Source: JBAXGW01 sp037139195 (lineage in GTDB: Bacteria > Bacteroidota > Bacteroidia > Bacteroidales > JAHJDW01). Taken from it: DNA of 64,000 nt. The stretch is taken from positions 1 to 64,000 of the forward strand of contig JBAXGW010000008.1 in assembly GCA_037139195.1 (NCBI GenBank), written 5' to 3'. The notes beneath the pieces are model-generated. The model did not search any database and was not told the origin of the DNA. It saw only the letters and a list, made by a program, of their open reading frames with translations. Within the stretch, counting starts at the first letter, position 1; every line of letters starts with the position of its first letter. Below are positions 44,492 through 54,100 of the stretch, one piece after another. The position numbers and the translations under genes are program-made.

Positions 44492-45694
44492 TTAATTATG
44501 TTTTGCATTTCGTTTAGAAATATATTCAACCATTAAATTTATGAAGAAGGTTATAATAAATAGAATGCAACCAAGAGCAAATAGCGATTTATAATGCAAT
44601 CCGCCTTGAGGTGCTTCGCCTAATTCGGCAGCAATTGTAGCTGGAATTGTTCTTACAGGCTCTAAAAAAGTATGAGGAATTACTGCCGCATTACCTGTAA
44701 CCATAAGCACTGCCATTGTTTCGCCAATAGCACGCCCAATTCCTAAAATGGCAGCAGCTGTTATTCCTGAAATTGAATAAGGTATTATTACTTTATAAAT
44801 TGTTTGAAAATGACTTGCTCCTAAAGCTAAACTAGCTTCTTTCATGCTTCTAGGTGTTGTTCTAATGGCATCTTCCGAAACTGTTATTATTGTAGGCAAA
44901 GCCATAATAGCTAATATTATTGAACCCGCTAATGCAGTTTCGCCAACGGGGATTTTAAAAACTTGCTGAACTAATGGAACTACTATAATTAAACCAAAAA
45001 AACCATAAACAACCGAAGGTATTCCTGATAAAAGCTCAATTATTGGTTTTATTGTATTTCTAATTTTAGGACTGGCAACCTCTGCCATGTATATTGCTAC
45101 TGCTAAGCCCAAGGGCAAAGCTAAAAGAATTGCACCTAAACTTACCCAAAGTGTTCCTAATATTAAAGGCAAAAAGCCCATTTGGGCTGCTGGTTGAGCA
45201 GTTGGGAACCATTCTTTGCCAGCAAACATGTTAGTAAGCGAAATATTATCGATGGGCAAAACGCGTCCCTTAAAATTTTTAGTGATATTTTTTTCGGAGA
45301 AAAATGCTATAATTCCAACATTATTTTGAATTATTGAATCAATTTTTTGTGGAAGAAATTCAAAATTTGGTCCCAATTCTTCTTCCGAACAATAATCGCC
45401 AATATTATCTAAACGAAAAACAATTATTGAATCGTTTGTGCCGCCAATTTCTTTCCAATTGGTTATTTTTACATCAAAAATGTCTTTGATTTGAGCTGCT
45501 GTAACTTTTTTAATATTATTACCTGAGTTCACTGCAATTACAAATCCTTGCTCAACAGGTTTTTCGCCATAAATTGCCAATCCTTCTTTAAACAGGAAAA
45601 CAATAATAAGCACAACCGTTAAACTGGTGATTGTGCTACTTAAAAAAAGAATTCCTTCTATGAATTTGGTCCAGAAATTTTTGAAGAATTGCAT
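44492..45694 (-). CDS. pstC: Phosphate ABC transporter permease PstC with PstS-like periplasmic insert
   Basis: The 400-residue permease is about 90-100 residues longer than usual. After the first membrane helix (about 15-38), residues about 48-165 form a periplasmic insert that resembles the second half of PstS. VTAAQIKDIFDVKITNWKEI matches ITREQAEGIFTGKITNWKDV of the neighbouring PstS, and NNVGIIAFFSE parallels KGAIGYVGVAY. The remaining membrane part is normal PstC: PLILGTLWVSLGAILLALP, the EAA-like AIRTTPRSMKEASLALGA loop and ILGIGRAIGETMAVLM. The insert could help phosphate handover or sense loading (inference). Confidence 0.93.
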   Translation of the reverse strand: MQFFKNFWTKFIEGILFLSSTITSLTVVLIIVFLFKEGLAIYGEKPVEQGFVIAVNSGNNIKKVTAAQIKDIFDVKITNWKEIGGTNDSIIVFRLDNIGDYCSEEELGPNFEFLPQKIDSIIQNNVGIIAFFSEKNITKNFKGRVLPIDNISLTNMFAGKEWFPTAQPAAQMGFLPLILGTLWVSLGAILLALPLGLAVAIYMAEVASPKIRNTIKPIIELLSGIPSVVYGFFGLIIVVPLVQQVFKIPVGETALAGSIILAIMALPTIITVSEDAIRTTPRSMKEASLALGASHFQTIYKVIIPYSISGITAAAILGIGRAIGETMAVLMVTGNAAVIPHTFLEPVRTIPATIAAELGEAPQGGLHYKSLFALGCILFIITFFINLMVEYISKRNAKHN

Positions 45695-45903
45695 TAGTAT
45701 ATTTTTATGTTTTTATTATTTCATGAATGGTTGTTGCAATATCTTTACTAATATTTATTCAAGTGAACTTTAAGATACTGCAACTTCCAGTTTTTTTTGA
45801 AAGGCTAAGAAATAATCTATTTCAAAACTACTTCTTAACCTCTCTAAATCTTTTCTCAACCTTAACCTCAGTCTAAATTTCAACCTCAGCCTCTTTTTAA
45901 CTC
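45695..45903. other. pstS-pstC spacer
   Basis: A 209-bp spacer. Near pstS it has low-complexity AACCTTAACCTCAGTC and AACCTCAGCCTC words, similar in style to other repeat-filled spacers here. No terminator or promoter was recognised. Confidence 0.4.
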
Positions 45904-46725
45904 TTAATTCAACGGAACATAACCCACATTCTCAACTGCTTTTTGACCTTCAGCTGATAAAACGAAATCAATATATGGTTTCACTGTTTTCTCAGAACTT
46001 GCTAAGTAGTAATATTGTAAAGGACGAGTGATAGGATAGGTTTTGTTTTTTGCATTAGCTACTGAAGGAGCAACAAAGGTTTTACCTTTATCATAAGATA
46101 CTTTTAGCGCTTTTACTTCTTTTTCTAAATAAGCAACACCTACATAACCAATAGCACCTTTAGTTTGACTAACCGACTGAACAATAGCACCTGTAGCAGG
46201 CATCATCATAATTTTAGGGCTGTAATTTTTATTTTTAAGAACGTTTTCTTTGAAAAATTCATAAGTTCCAGAGCTCGATTCGCGAGAATAAACAACTATC
46301 GACATATCTGAACCACCCACATCTTTCCAGTTTGTTATTTTCCCTGTAAAGATTCCTTCAGCTTGTTCGCGAGTAATTTGAGAAACACCATTTGAAGGGT
46401 TTACAATAATACTAAGTGCATCTTGAGCCACTACCACTTCTTTGTATGCTTTGCCAGCTTCTTGAAGTTTTAATTTTTCACTCATCTTAAGTTTTCTCGA
46501 TGACATCGCGATGTCAGTTGTGCCATCTAATAAAGCTGCAATTCCAACACCGCTACCTCCGCCTACAACAGAAATGCTAGTTCCTGCATTTTTCTTCATA
46601 AAGATTTCTGCTTCCTTTTGAGATATTGGAAGCATAGTGTCACTTCCTTTAATTTTTATAGTTGTTTGCATTGTTGCCGACATTCCTATAAATACTATTG
46701 CTATTAATGCTAATGTTTTTTTCAT
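45904..46725 (-). CDS. pstS: Periplasmic phosphate-binding protein PstS
   Basis: The 273-residue protein has a signal peptide (about 1-20) and the two-lobe phosphate-binding fold. Ligand-contacting motifs are present: KGSDTM (26-31), GGGSGVG (55-61), Asp71 in TTDIAMSSR and SRESSSGTYEFF (147-158). It delivers phosphate to PstCA. The protein is short, like PstS of Bacteroidota. It is the first gene of the operon, downstream of a four-repeat PHO-box-like promoter. Confidence 0.96.
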   Translation of the reverse strand: MKKTLALIAIVFIGMSATMQTTIKIKGSDTMLPISQKEAEIFMKKNAGTSISVVGGGSGVGIAALLDGTTDIAMSSRKLKMSEKLKLQEAGKAYKEVVVAQDALSIIVNPSNGVSQITREQAEGIFTGKITNWKDVGGSDMSIVVYSRESSSGTYEFFKENVLKNKNYSPKIMMMPATGAIVQSVSQTKGAIGYVGVAYLEKEVKALKVSYDKGKTFVAPSVANAKNKTYPITRPLQYYYLASSEKTVKPYIDFVLSAEGQKAVENVGYVPLN

Positions 46726-46771
46726 TTTTATATGTTTATTTAATGTTAAGTCTCTATTAAATTGATTGACA

Positions 46772-46827
46772 CAAATTTACTTTGCTAATATTAATTTAAT
46801 GTTAAATGGGCTTGATGTTTATGTTAA
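46772..46827 (-). promoter_or_regulatory. PHO-box-like promoter of pstS
   Basis: On the minus strand the in-phase 7-mers are TTAACAT, ATCAAGC (degenerate), TTAACAT and TTAATAT (46827 to 46788). An 8-bp spacer (TAGCAAAG) leads to the -7 element TAAATTTG (46779-46772). This anchors the motif to a gene whose phosphate control is nearly universal. Confidence 0.8.
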
Positions 46828-46836
46828 GTTTATTAT

Positions 46837-46945
46837 TGAATCAAGAATACAGAAGTAAGAATACAGAAATGTTTATTGCAATAAGGATTATTTTCTTGGT
46901 TCTGGCTCTTTTCTTCTTAATTCTTGATTCTTACTTCTTGATTCT
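46837..46945. repeat. Imperfect inverted repeat of GATTCTTGATTC-type words
   Basis: GAATCAAGAATACAGAAGTAAGAATACAG faces TTCTTAATTCTTGATTCTTACTTCTTGATTC. Related TTCTTGATTC words occur in 43525-43550. It lies between pstS and the porin stop codon and could end porin transcripts. Confidence 0.5.
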
Positions 46946-46946
46946 A

Positions 46947-48248
46947 TTAAAATTTATACTGCATTCTAATTGTCAAAACATTGTCTTTTACATCGTTTAA
47001 ATATCCAGCAAGTAATGTAGATTCATTTTTAACCATATCATAATATACCGTTAGTTTAAGGTTTTGGTCATATTTATAAGTTAAACCCAATCCCAAAGTG
47101 CTATATTTAATATCTGCAGCTGATAATTTAGTTGATTTAAGTGATAAAGTTTTTTCAAATATTTGATTTCCCGAAACGCTTGTATTTGGATCGTACCAAT
47201 CGTATTTAGCAACAAATTGGAATTTTGTTTGCATAATATTTTGAATAAAGTAAAAATAAGCACCATTAAAATTGCGGAAATAAGTATCTGTTGATTGAGC
47301 AGTTGGTGTTTTTGTACTTGATGATGTTCCTGGTTGAGTTCCTTGAATTAACTCAGCACGAAGAACTGTTATACCAATTGGCAAATCTAAATTTAATTGC
47401 ATGTCAACACCCATATATTCTCTTTTTGCATACAATCCGTTATTTGTGGAAGTTGAATCAACTATAAAACCATTATAATCGCCAACTAATCCATTGTTAT
47501 ACACAAATTTTGAACCCTGGCGCATTGCTCCATTAAAATAAGAAACTCCCAAACCAAAATTTATTTTTTCTGATTTATTTGATTTATTATAAGTCAAATG
47601 TCCAATAATATCTTTTTGCTTGTCGTATTCCGAAGCATTATTTCCAGTACCGTTAAATAAACCTGCTTCTAATTTAAGAGCGTTCCATTTAGATGATTTT
47701 GGACCTTGAACAGTTAACATTGCTCCCAAATCATATTCTCCTGGAAAAATAATTTGAGAAAGCATCCCTCTTTCAGGACTTTCGCATGAGCTTGAAGAAT
47801 AAGGAAGTTCGAAGCCGAAAGGACGGTTTTGACTACCAAGTGTTAAACTGAACATCTTGAATTTAGTATCGGTAATTTTTGCGTACATTTCTTTTATAGT
47901 AAAGCCTTTTTCGCCAGCATCGAATTGAAAAACAAATTGAGTATTATTATTTGTATAGGTTGCTTTAATACGAGATCTTCTTAACAAGAAACGTTTATCA
48001 GAAAATGAAGGAAAATCGCCTCCAGCATAAGATTTTGCGCCAGAAGAATCGGCATATTGAAATTGTGGTTGAAAATAACCTGAGAATTTAAGTTTTTCGA
48101 AAATGCCTAATTTCGATTCAATTTCTTTTACACTTGTTGCAAGGGTGTCAATAGGCGAACGTGTTTCTTCTTGTGCTGAAACAATGCCAGTAAAGGCAAT
48201 GAAAATAAAAAATAAAAATGATTTTTTAAAAGATAAATTTGCTTTCAT
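46947..48248 (-). CDS. Phosphate-selective porin (OprP/OprO family)
   Basis: The 433-residue outer-membrane protein has a signal peptide (about 1-25), a short helical segment (about 35-50) and then a barrel of the phosphate-selective porin O/P family: FSGYFQPQFQYAD, RFLLRRSRIKATYTNNNTQFVFQFDA, IKEMYAKITD, LGSQNRPFGFELPYSSSS and SPERGMLSQIIFPGEYDLGAML. Arginine-rich pore residues (LLRRSRIK) suit anion passage. It ends in phenylalanine. It lies upstream of pstS with its own PHO-box-like promoter and is the outer-membrane step for phosphate. Confidence 0.92.
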   Translation of the reverse strand: MKANLSFKKSFLFFIFIAFTGIVSAQEETRSPIDTLATSVKEIESKLGIFEKLKFSGYFQPQFQYADSSGAKSYAGGDFPSFSDKRFLLRRSRIKATYTNNNTQFVFQFDAGEKGFTIKEMYAKITDTKFKMFSLTLGSQNRPFGFELPYSSSSCESPERGMLSQIIFPGEYDLGAMLTVQGPKSSKWNALKLEAGLFNGTGNNASEYDKQKDIIGHLTYNKSNKSEKINFGLGVSYFNGAMRQGSKFVYNNGLVGDYNGFIVDSTSTNNGLYAKREYMGVDMQLNLDLPIGITVLRAELIQGTQPGTSSSTKTPTAQSTDTYFRNFNGAYFYFIQNIMQTKFQFVAKYDWYDPNTSVSGNQIFEKTLSLKSTKLSAADIKYSTLGLGLTYKYDQNLKLTVYYDMVKNESTLLAGYLNDVKDNVLTIRMQYKF

Positions 48249-48271
48249 GTATATTTAATTTAAAGTTTATG

Positions 48272-48327
48272 CAAATTTATCGGTCAAATATGAAGCTAAT
48301 ATTTATTTCAGGTTAATTAAATGTTAT
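48272..48327 (-). promoter_or_regulatory. PHO-box-like promoter of the porin
   Basis: On the minus strand ATAACAT, TTAACCT, TAAATAT and TTCATAT (48327 to 48288) start every 11 bp. An 8-bp spacer (TTGACCGA) then leads to the -7 element TAAATTTG (48279-48272). The two repeats nearest the gene are degenerate. Confidence 0.7.
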
Positions 48328-48459
48328 TTTATATGTTAAGTTAGCGTGAATTAATTGTGAAAATTTCAATTATGTAATTGAATAACTGGCTTATAAATAG
48401 AAATTCCATATTAATATTAAATTAACATGGAAATTTTTAAGAGTTTTTGTGTGTTTTTT

Positions 48460-48689
48460 CATTGTTGTCCGGAAAAATAATATAAGATTCCTCCATTTCG
48501 ACTCACGCTCAATGCATCGCCTGCGGTCGGAATGACAACAAGTTGAGGGAAAAAAGGAGAGAGGGGGTTGTCGGTGGCTTTACCACCGACAACCCCCTCT
48601 CTCCTTGGCATAATATATTGATAGTCATTTCGAACGAAGTGAGAAATCTTTGAAGTTTTTGTTTAATAACATTTTATCGGACAACAATG
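48460..48689. mobile_element. MITE-like palindromic element
   Basis: Perfect 12-bp terminal inverted repeats, CATTGTTGTCCG (48460-48471) and CGGACAACAATG (48678-48689), enclose 206 bp. In the centre a 22-bp perfect inverted repeat (48556-48577 with 48583-48604, 5-base loop) is strikingly GC-rich (GGGGGTTGTCGGTGG). It carries no ORF. T-rich TGTTTTT-like words flank both ends, possibly an imperfect target duplication. The right end is 10 bp from the mazG-like stop codon. Confidence 0.65.
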
Positions 48690-48699
48690 TGTTTTTATT

Positions 48700-49029
48700 T
48701 CAACTTTTTAGTTTTTCATTATTCTTATGCCTATCGCTGTCTCTATTGGTTTTCTTTTCTAAATTCTTAACTAAGGCCTCGGTTAAATCAACACCAGTTT
48801 GGTTTGCAATGCAAATTAAAACAAATAGTACATCGGCTAATTCATCCGAAAGCTCTTTTCCCTTATCCGATTCTTTAAATGATTGTTCGCCATATTTGCG
48901 GGCAATAATACGAGCTACCTCTCCTACTTCTTCGGTTAGTATAGCCATATTAGTAAGTTCATTAAAATAACGCACGCCAGTAGTATTTATCCACTGGTCA
49001 ACTATCTTTTGGGCTTCGTCAATTGTCAT
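48700..49029 (-). CDS. MazG-like nucleotide pyrophosphohydrolase
   Basis: This 109-residue protein is a single MazG-like helical domain, which hydrolyses (deoxy)nucleoside triphosphates to monophosphates. The magnesium-binding EExxE-type motif appears as LTEEVGEVARIIARKYG (about 28-44), and ELADVLFVLICIANQ (about 60-74) gives the ExxD pair. Length fits the short house-cleaning type. Its start is 5 bp after the dtd stop, so they are co-transcribed. Confidence 0.88.
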   Translation of the reverse strand: MTIDEAQKIVDQWINTTGVRYFNELTNMAILTEEVGEVARIIARKYGEQSFKESDKGKELSDELADVLFVLICIANQTGVDLTEALVKNLEKKTNRDSDRHKNNEKLKS

Positions 49030-49034
49030 TTTAG

Positions 49035-49487
49035 CTATTCTTTGTTTTTTGAATCTATTATTATTGTAACCGGACCGTCGTTTATTAATTCTACTTTCAT
49101 ATTTGCACCAAAAACTCCTGTTTGTATTTTCCTTTGAAATACTTTTTCTAAATGCAAAATAAATTTCTCGTATAAAGGAACTGCAATTTCGGGCTTTGAT
49201 GCTTTCAAATACGAAGGACGATTTCCCTTTTTCGTGCTTGCATGAAGCGTAAACTGGCTTATTAAAAGTATTTCTCCATTAATGTCAGTAATCGATAAAT
49301 TCATAATACCATCAGCATCATCAAAAATTCGCAAACGCAAAATTTTGCCTACTAGCCATTCAATATCTTCCCCATCATCAGCATCTTCAATGCCTAATAA
49401 TATCAGTAATCCTGCATCTATTTTCCCATTGCAGGCACCGTCTATTACAACCGAAGCTCTGCTAACTCTTTGTATTACAACTCTCAT
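49035..49487 (-). CDS. dtd: D-aminoacyl-tRNA deacylase
   Basis: The 150-residue cytoplasmic enzyme releases D-amino acids (and glycine) wrongly attached to tRNA. It shows the family start MRVVIQRVSRASVVIDG, the SQFTL motif (about 76-80) and the GPVT motif near the C-terminus, which together form the active site. Length is typical. It is upstream of and tightly linked to the mazG-like gene, a pairing common in Bacteroidota. Confidence 0.96.
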   Translation of the reverse strand: MRVVIQRVSRASVVIDGACNGKIDAGLLILLGIEDADDGEDIEWLVGKILRLRIFDDADGIMNLSITDINGEILLISQFTLHASTKKGNRPSYLKASKPEIAVPLYEKFILHLEKVFQRKIQTGVFGANMKVELINDGPVTIIIDSKNKE

Positions 49488-50060
49488 AGCTTTTTTATTG
49501 TTCCCTTGCGACTTGGTTTTGCAACTGATACACGGTACATGGTAAATGGTTCACGGTGTTTCCAAATATTAGATTCCGAGTTGTTCGCATATTAACTAGT
49601 AAAAAGATATTTGCCATGCAAATTTTATTTTAACAAATGTAATAAATTTATCAAATTACTCGTCAACAAAAAAAACCACATAACGCATAGTGTCTTGTCC
49701 TAAAAGAGTTCACATAAGTTTCTTCGCTTACTTCTACTCCGCTCAGTGACAGTTGCGAAGATTTCATCCGCCGTTTCACGGTTTTCTTTATTACCTTATC
49801 TGCTGTTGCCTTAGCAACTTTTCTTGCACAGTGTAACACCGTGTTTATCACAGAGTTTCATTGTTTTCTTTGTTTTCGCTGTGCAACACTGTGCTTTAAC
49901 TCTGTGTCACACTGTGTAAATAAAGCGCTTGCTATAGCAAACTTTTGCTCCGAAACTAACCCTTTTGCGAAGATTCCTGTCCGCCATCAGGTCATCCGTA
50001 TGGTGTTACCCTGTACCGTTCACCTTGCACCTGTCACCTTTTACCGTGCACCTATTATCC
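49488..50060. other. Repeat-filled intergenic region
   Basis: It holds no gene that I can support. It contains CACGGTACATGGTAAATGGTTCACGG words (49530-49557), a GCTCAGTGACAGTTGCGAAG word (around 49742), the second copy of the 150-bp dispersed repeat (49806-49954), and a CCGCCATCAGGTCATCC plus CACCTTGCACCTGTCACC stretch (49981-50052). A short ORF inside (49663-49851) crosses repeat sequence and is not accepted. Confidence 0.6.
49806..49954. repeat. Dispersed 150-bp repeat, copy 2
   Basis: Same orientation and order of words as 34934-35085: TTGCCTTAGCAAC, GCACAGTGTAACAC, TCACAGAGTTTCA, CTGTGCAACACTGTG, CTCTGTGTCACACTGTGTAA, GCTTGCTATAGCAAAC. By eye about 85 percent identical. It is non-coding in both places. 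Confidence 0.75.
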
Positions 50061-51002
50061 TTATTCCCATTCTTCCAAATAATCTTCAACATTATTCAGA
50101 ATATTTAAATAATTATTATACCTATCAGGATGAATTTCATTATTTTCCACAGCTTGTTTTATAGCACATGAAGGCTCGTGAACATGGGTGCAATTATTAA
50201 ATTTGCAACCTGCAATTCGTTCACGCATCTCAGGGAAATAATGCGATACTTCCGAATGTTCAAAATCTACTACTCCAAACTCCTTTATGCCAGGCGTATC
50301 AATAATAAACCCACCAAACGACAAGTCGAGCATTTCGGCAAATGTAGTTGTATGTTTTCCTTTGCTGTGCACATCAGATATTTCGCCTGTTTTTTGATTT
50401 ATCGTGTTATCAATTGCATTGATTAATGCTGATTTTCCAACGCCTGAATGCCCCGACATTAGAACAACTCTATCTTTTATTTCATTTCTTAACTCTTCTA
50501 CCCCAAAACCGGTCTTTGCAGAAGTTAGCATGCATTTATAGCCTACTTCTTCATACATCTCGACATATTCAGCCAATAAATTCTGATTTCTTTCATCACT
50601 CATCAAGTCAAATTTATTAAAGATGATGGTAACCGGAATATGATACGCCTCTGCTGTTACCAAAAATCTGTCAATAAAACCAGTTGAAGTTCGGGGCTGA
50701 GCAACCGTGGCAACAATATATGCCATATCGATATTTGCAGCAATAATATGAGTTTGCTTTGATAAATTGGTCGATTTTCGGATTATATAGTTTGTTCGTG
50801 GATAAATTTTATGAATCATCCCAATCTTCTTCTCATCCTGATAGTCAAATTCAACTAAATCGCCAACAGCCAAAGGATTTGTGCTTTTTATTCCTTTAAT
50901 TTTAAAGTTTCCTTTAAGCTTTGCCTCAACTAAGTTGTTTTGTTCGTCTTTAACTGAGTACCAACTGCCTGTTGAACGTATTATTCTTCCTTTATTCGAC
51001 AT
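50061..51002 (-). CDS. rsgA: Ribosome small subunit-dependent GTPase A
   Basis: The 313-residue GTPase helps the late maturation of the 30S ribosomal subunit. It has an N-terminal OB fold (about 1-75), a circularly permuted GTPase domain with G4 NKFD, then G1 GHSGVGKS and G3 DTPG, and a C-terminal zinc site (CKFNNCTHVHEPSC). The motif order is diagnostic. It is a single-gene unit with a repeat-filled spacer downstream. Confidence 0.96.
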   Translation of the reverse strand: MSNKGRIIRSTGSWYSVKDEQNNLVEAKLKGNFKIKGIKSTNPLAVGDLVEFDYQDEKKIGMIHKIYPRTNYIIRKSTNLSKQTHIIAANIDMAYIVATVAQPRTSTGFIDRFLVTAEAYHIPVTIIFNKFDLMSDERNQNLLAEYVEMYEEVGYKCMLTSAKTGFGVEELRNEIKDRVVLMSGHSGVGKSALINAIDNTINQKTGEISDVHSKGKHTTTFAEMLDLSFGGFIIDTPGIKEFGVVDFEHSEVSHYFPEMRERIAGCKFNNCTHVHEPSCAIKQAVENNEIHPDRYNNYLNILNNVEDYLEEWE

Positions 51003-51070
51003 AATTTGATTTGAAGTCTTTCCTGCAAAGTTATACTAAATCTTAATAAGAAAATAAATAGAAATAAAAA

Positions 51071-51105
51071 AAGCTGCACCTCAACCATAGATTTCAATGC
51101 AGCTT
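51071..51105 (-). terminator. Intrinsic terminator
   Basis: AAGCTGCA and TGCAGCTT form an 8-bp stem with a 19-base loop and a T run on the minus strand, downstream of the giant lectin/PKD-like gene. Confidence 0.65.
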
Positions 51106-51126
51106 GTGAACTAATAAAAAAAAGAG

Positions 51127-54100
51127 TTATTCCTTAATTATTTTTCGTGTCATTATTCCTTTATCCGTTTTAAGCACTATTGAATAAAACCCTTTTGACA
51201 ATTTACTACAATCAATTGCATATTCCATGCTGCCTTGTGTAAGATTAATGGTTTCATCATTAACTATCTGACCCATTAAATTTAAAATACTTATTTGCAT
51301 TTCATTTGATTCAAGAGAAGTGATTAGCAAATTAACTTCATCACTTACTGGATTTGGATATATGCTTACTTGATTAATACCGTCAATTAAATCATCTACA
51401 TTTGTCATTTGATCAATTACAATCAAAATAGAATCTATATCTGTTCCGCAATCATTCACGGCTGTTAACTTTACCCAATATGAGCCTTTTGCAGTGTAAT
51501 CGTGTATTGGATTATTTCCCACGAAGGAAGCTGAACCATCACCAAAATCCCAAGTAAAATCTGTGCCAAAGAAAGTATAGTTATAAAAATGAACATTACT
51601 TTGAAATTTTTCGTAGCTAAAATAAACCTCTGGTTTAGGATCTACCACAATGGTAACAGAATCGGTTGCTTCTTTACATCCATAAAAGTCACTAACTGTA
51701 ACATTGTAATTTCCACTTTCAAAAGCAGATATAATATTTGTTGTTGAGCCTGTAGACCATTCGTAAGTGTGGTAAACTGTGTCGGTTATTAAGTCTACCC
51801 TTTCGCCAAAACAAATTACTGAAGGACCATTTACTATTATGTAAGGATTTATTTCTGATGAATTTACTACACTATGCAAAGCAGAAATACTTTTGCATCC
51901 ATTCGCATCTGTAACAGTAACGGTATAATTCCCCGTTTGATTAACTGTAATTGTTTGAGTTGTTTCTGCATTCGACCATAAATAGTTCGCAAATCCAGAT
52001 GGAGCATACAAATGCACTGGCGCAGGATTATTATAACAAAATGCAGATGGCGATGATGATGTTATATTTGGTATTATAACTGGGAACACTTGTATAGAAA
52101 TATTTGAAGTATTTGTACAGCCTAAATCACTTGTTACTGTTAAACTATAGTTTGTAGATGTAGTTGGATATATTGTTGGATTTGATATTTGACTATTGCT
52201 AATCATTCCATTGTTTGTCCATTGGTAGGTTCCGCCTCCAGTGGCATTTAAAACTAAAGTATCTCCATTGCATAATTGGGTTACGCCTGAAATCTGAATG
52301 TTCGGCTTAGGATTTACGGTTACTTGAACCATATCAGTATTTGTACATGACGAAGCACCAGTTACAGTTACAACGTACGAACCTGATGAAGTAGGCACAA
52401 ATGGTACATCTTGAACTGCTCCACCGTTCCAAACAGGGTTATTATCACCTATCGCATGGAGTGTAACCGAATTACCAGAACATATAATAATTTCATTTCC
52501 TGCTTCAACTATTGGCTTAGGAATTACGTTAACTATAATATTGTCGGTATTTGTACAACTATTTGCATCTGTTACTGTTACAGTATATGTGTTTGTTGCT
52601 GTAGGAAAAAATGCAAGACCGTTTGTTATTCCATTATTCCATACAGGAGTTCCACCACTAGCGATTAATGTGACACTTGCTCCAATACAAATCGATTGTT
52701 CTGCACCTGCTTCTGCAATAGGCAATGGATTTACTGTTACGGATACTTGACCCGTAACAGTATTAAATCCATCGCTCACTGTAACTGTAAAAACAGTGGA
52801 AATAGTTGGTAGCACTATTGGATTTTGAATATTTTGATTTGAACCATTAGCAGTCCAGTCATAAGAAGGAGAGGCAGACCACAAATACGAATATAAACCA
52901 GAACCACCTGAGGTATTTGCATTTAATTGGGTCTGCCCTCCTGTACATAAAATTGAATTGCTAGTATTAGTTATTACGTTTAAAGGACTTCCTGTTATTG
53001 ATATTACAACAAAATCAGAAGCAGTACATCCATTAGCATCGGTAACGGTAAGATTATAGGTTGTATTACTCGACAAATTAGTTGTTTGAGGATTTTCAAT
53101 ATTTGAATTTGATAAATACAATGATGGATTCCATTGATAATTATATGTTGGAAGTCCGCCGCTAACTGATGGATCCAATGTGGTATTTGTTCCATTCAAA
53201 ATAGTTTGATTTCCACCAGCATCAACAGTTGGCGTATTAAAAACATTAACAATTGCTGTAGCATCATCTGTACAACCAAATCCATTAGTTACAACTACTG
53301 TATATGTGGTGTTTTGGGCTGGTGATATAATTGGGTTTTGCAAGTTTGAAGTAAAACCAACCGGGTTTGACGTCCAGCTATAGCTTACACCGCCGCCTCC
53401 ATTTATACTAGTTGTTAGCCCGTTGCAAATACTTCCACTTGTTGCTGAAGCAGTTGCTGAAGTCATTGGGTTAACCGTTACTATAGCTGTTGCATCATCT
53501 GTACAACCAAATCCATTTGTTACTACTACTGTATATGTGGTGTTTTGAGTTGGTGATATACTTGGGTTTTGCAAATTTGAAGTAAAACCGACCGGGTTTG
53601 ATGTCCAGCTATAGCCTGCACCGCCGCCGCCATTTAAACTAGTTGTTTGTCCATTGCAAATACTTGCACTTGTTGCAGAAGCAGTTGCTGATGACATAGC
53701 AGTTACTGTTACTGCAACAGTTGCATCGTCTGTACAACCAAAGCCATTAGTAACAACAACTGTGTAGGTAGTGTTTTGCGTTGGAGATATTGTTGGATTT
53801 TGCAAATTGGAAGTAAAGCCGACAGGGTTTGATGTCCAACTATAGCTTACGCCACCTCCACCATTTAACGTAGTTGTTTGCCCATTACAAATATTTGAAC
53901 TAACAGCAGTGGCAGTTGCCGTGGGGAAACTACTAACATTTAACACAAAATTTTCGGTATCAGAACATCCATTGCCATCAGTTACTTTTAACGTATATGT
54001 TGTATTTGCTACAGGCGAAACTGAAGGATTTTGATTATTGGAATTAAATCCTGCTGGACTTGAGCTCCAAACATAACTACCTCCACCACTTCCACTAAGC

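Larger units (their letters stand above)
48249..48699. other. Intergenic region: porin promoter and MITE-like element
   Basis: It contains the PHO-box-like promoter of the porin (48272-48327), an AT-rich palindromic stretch around 48407-48430 (CCATATTAATATT with AATTAACATGG) and the MITE-like element at 48460-48689. No gene was found. Confidence 0.6.

Noticed and set aside
49663..49851. 62-residue minus-strand ORF
   Set aside because: It crosses dispersed repeat sequence, has no coding-like composition and no start context; it is treated as repeat.
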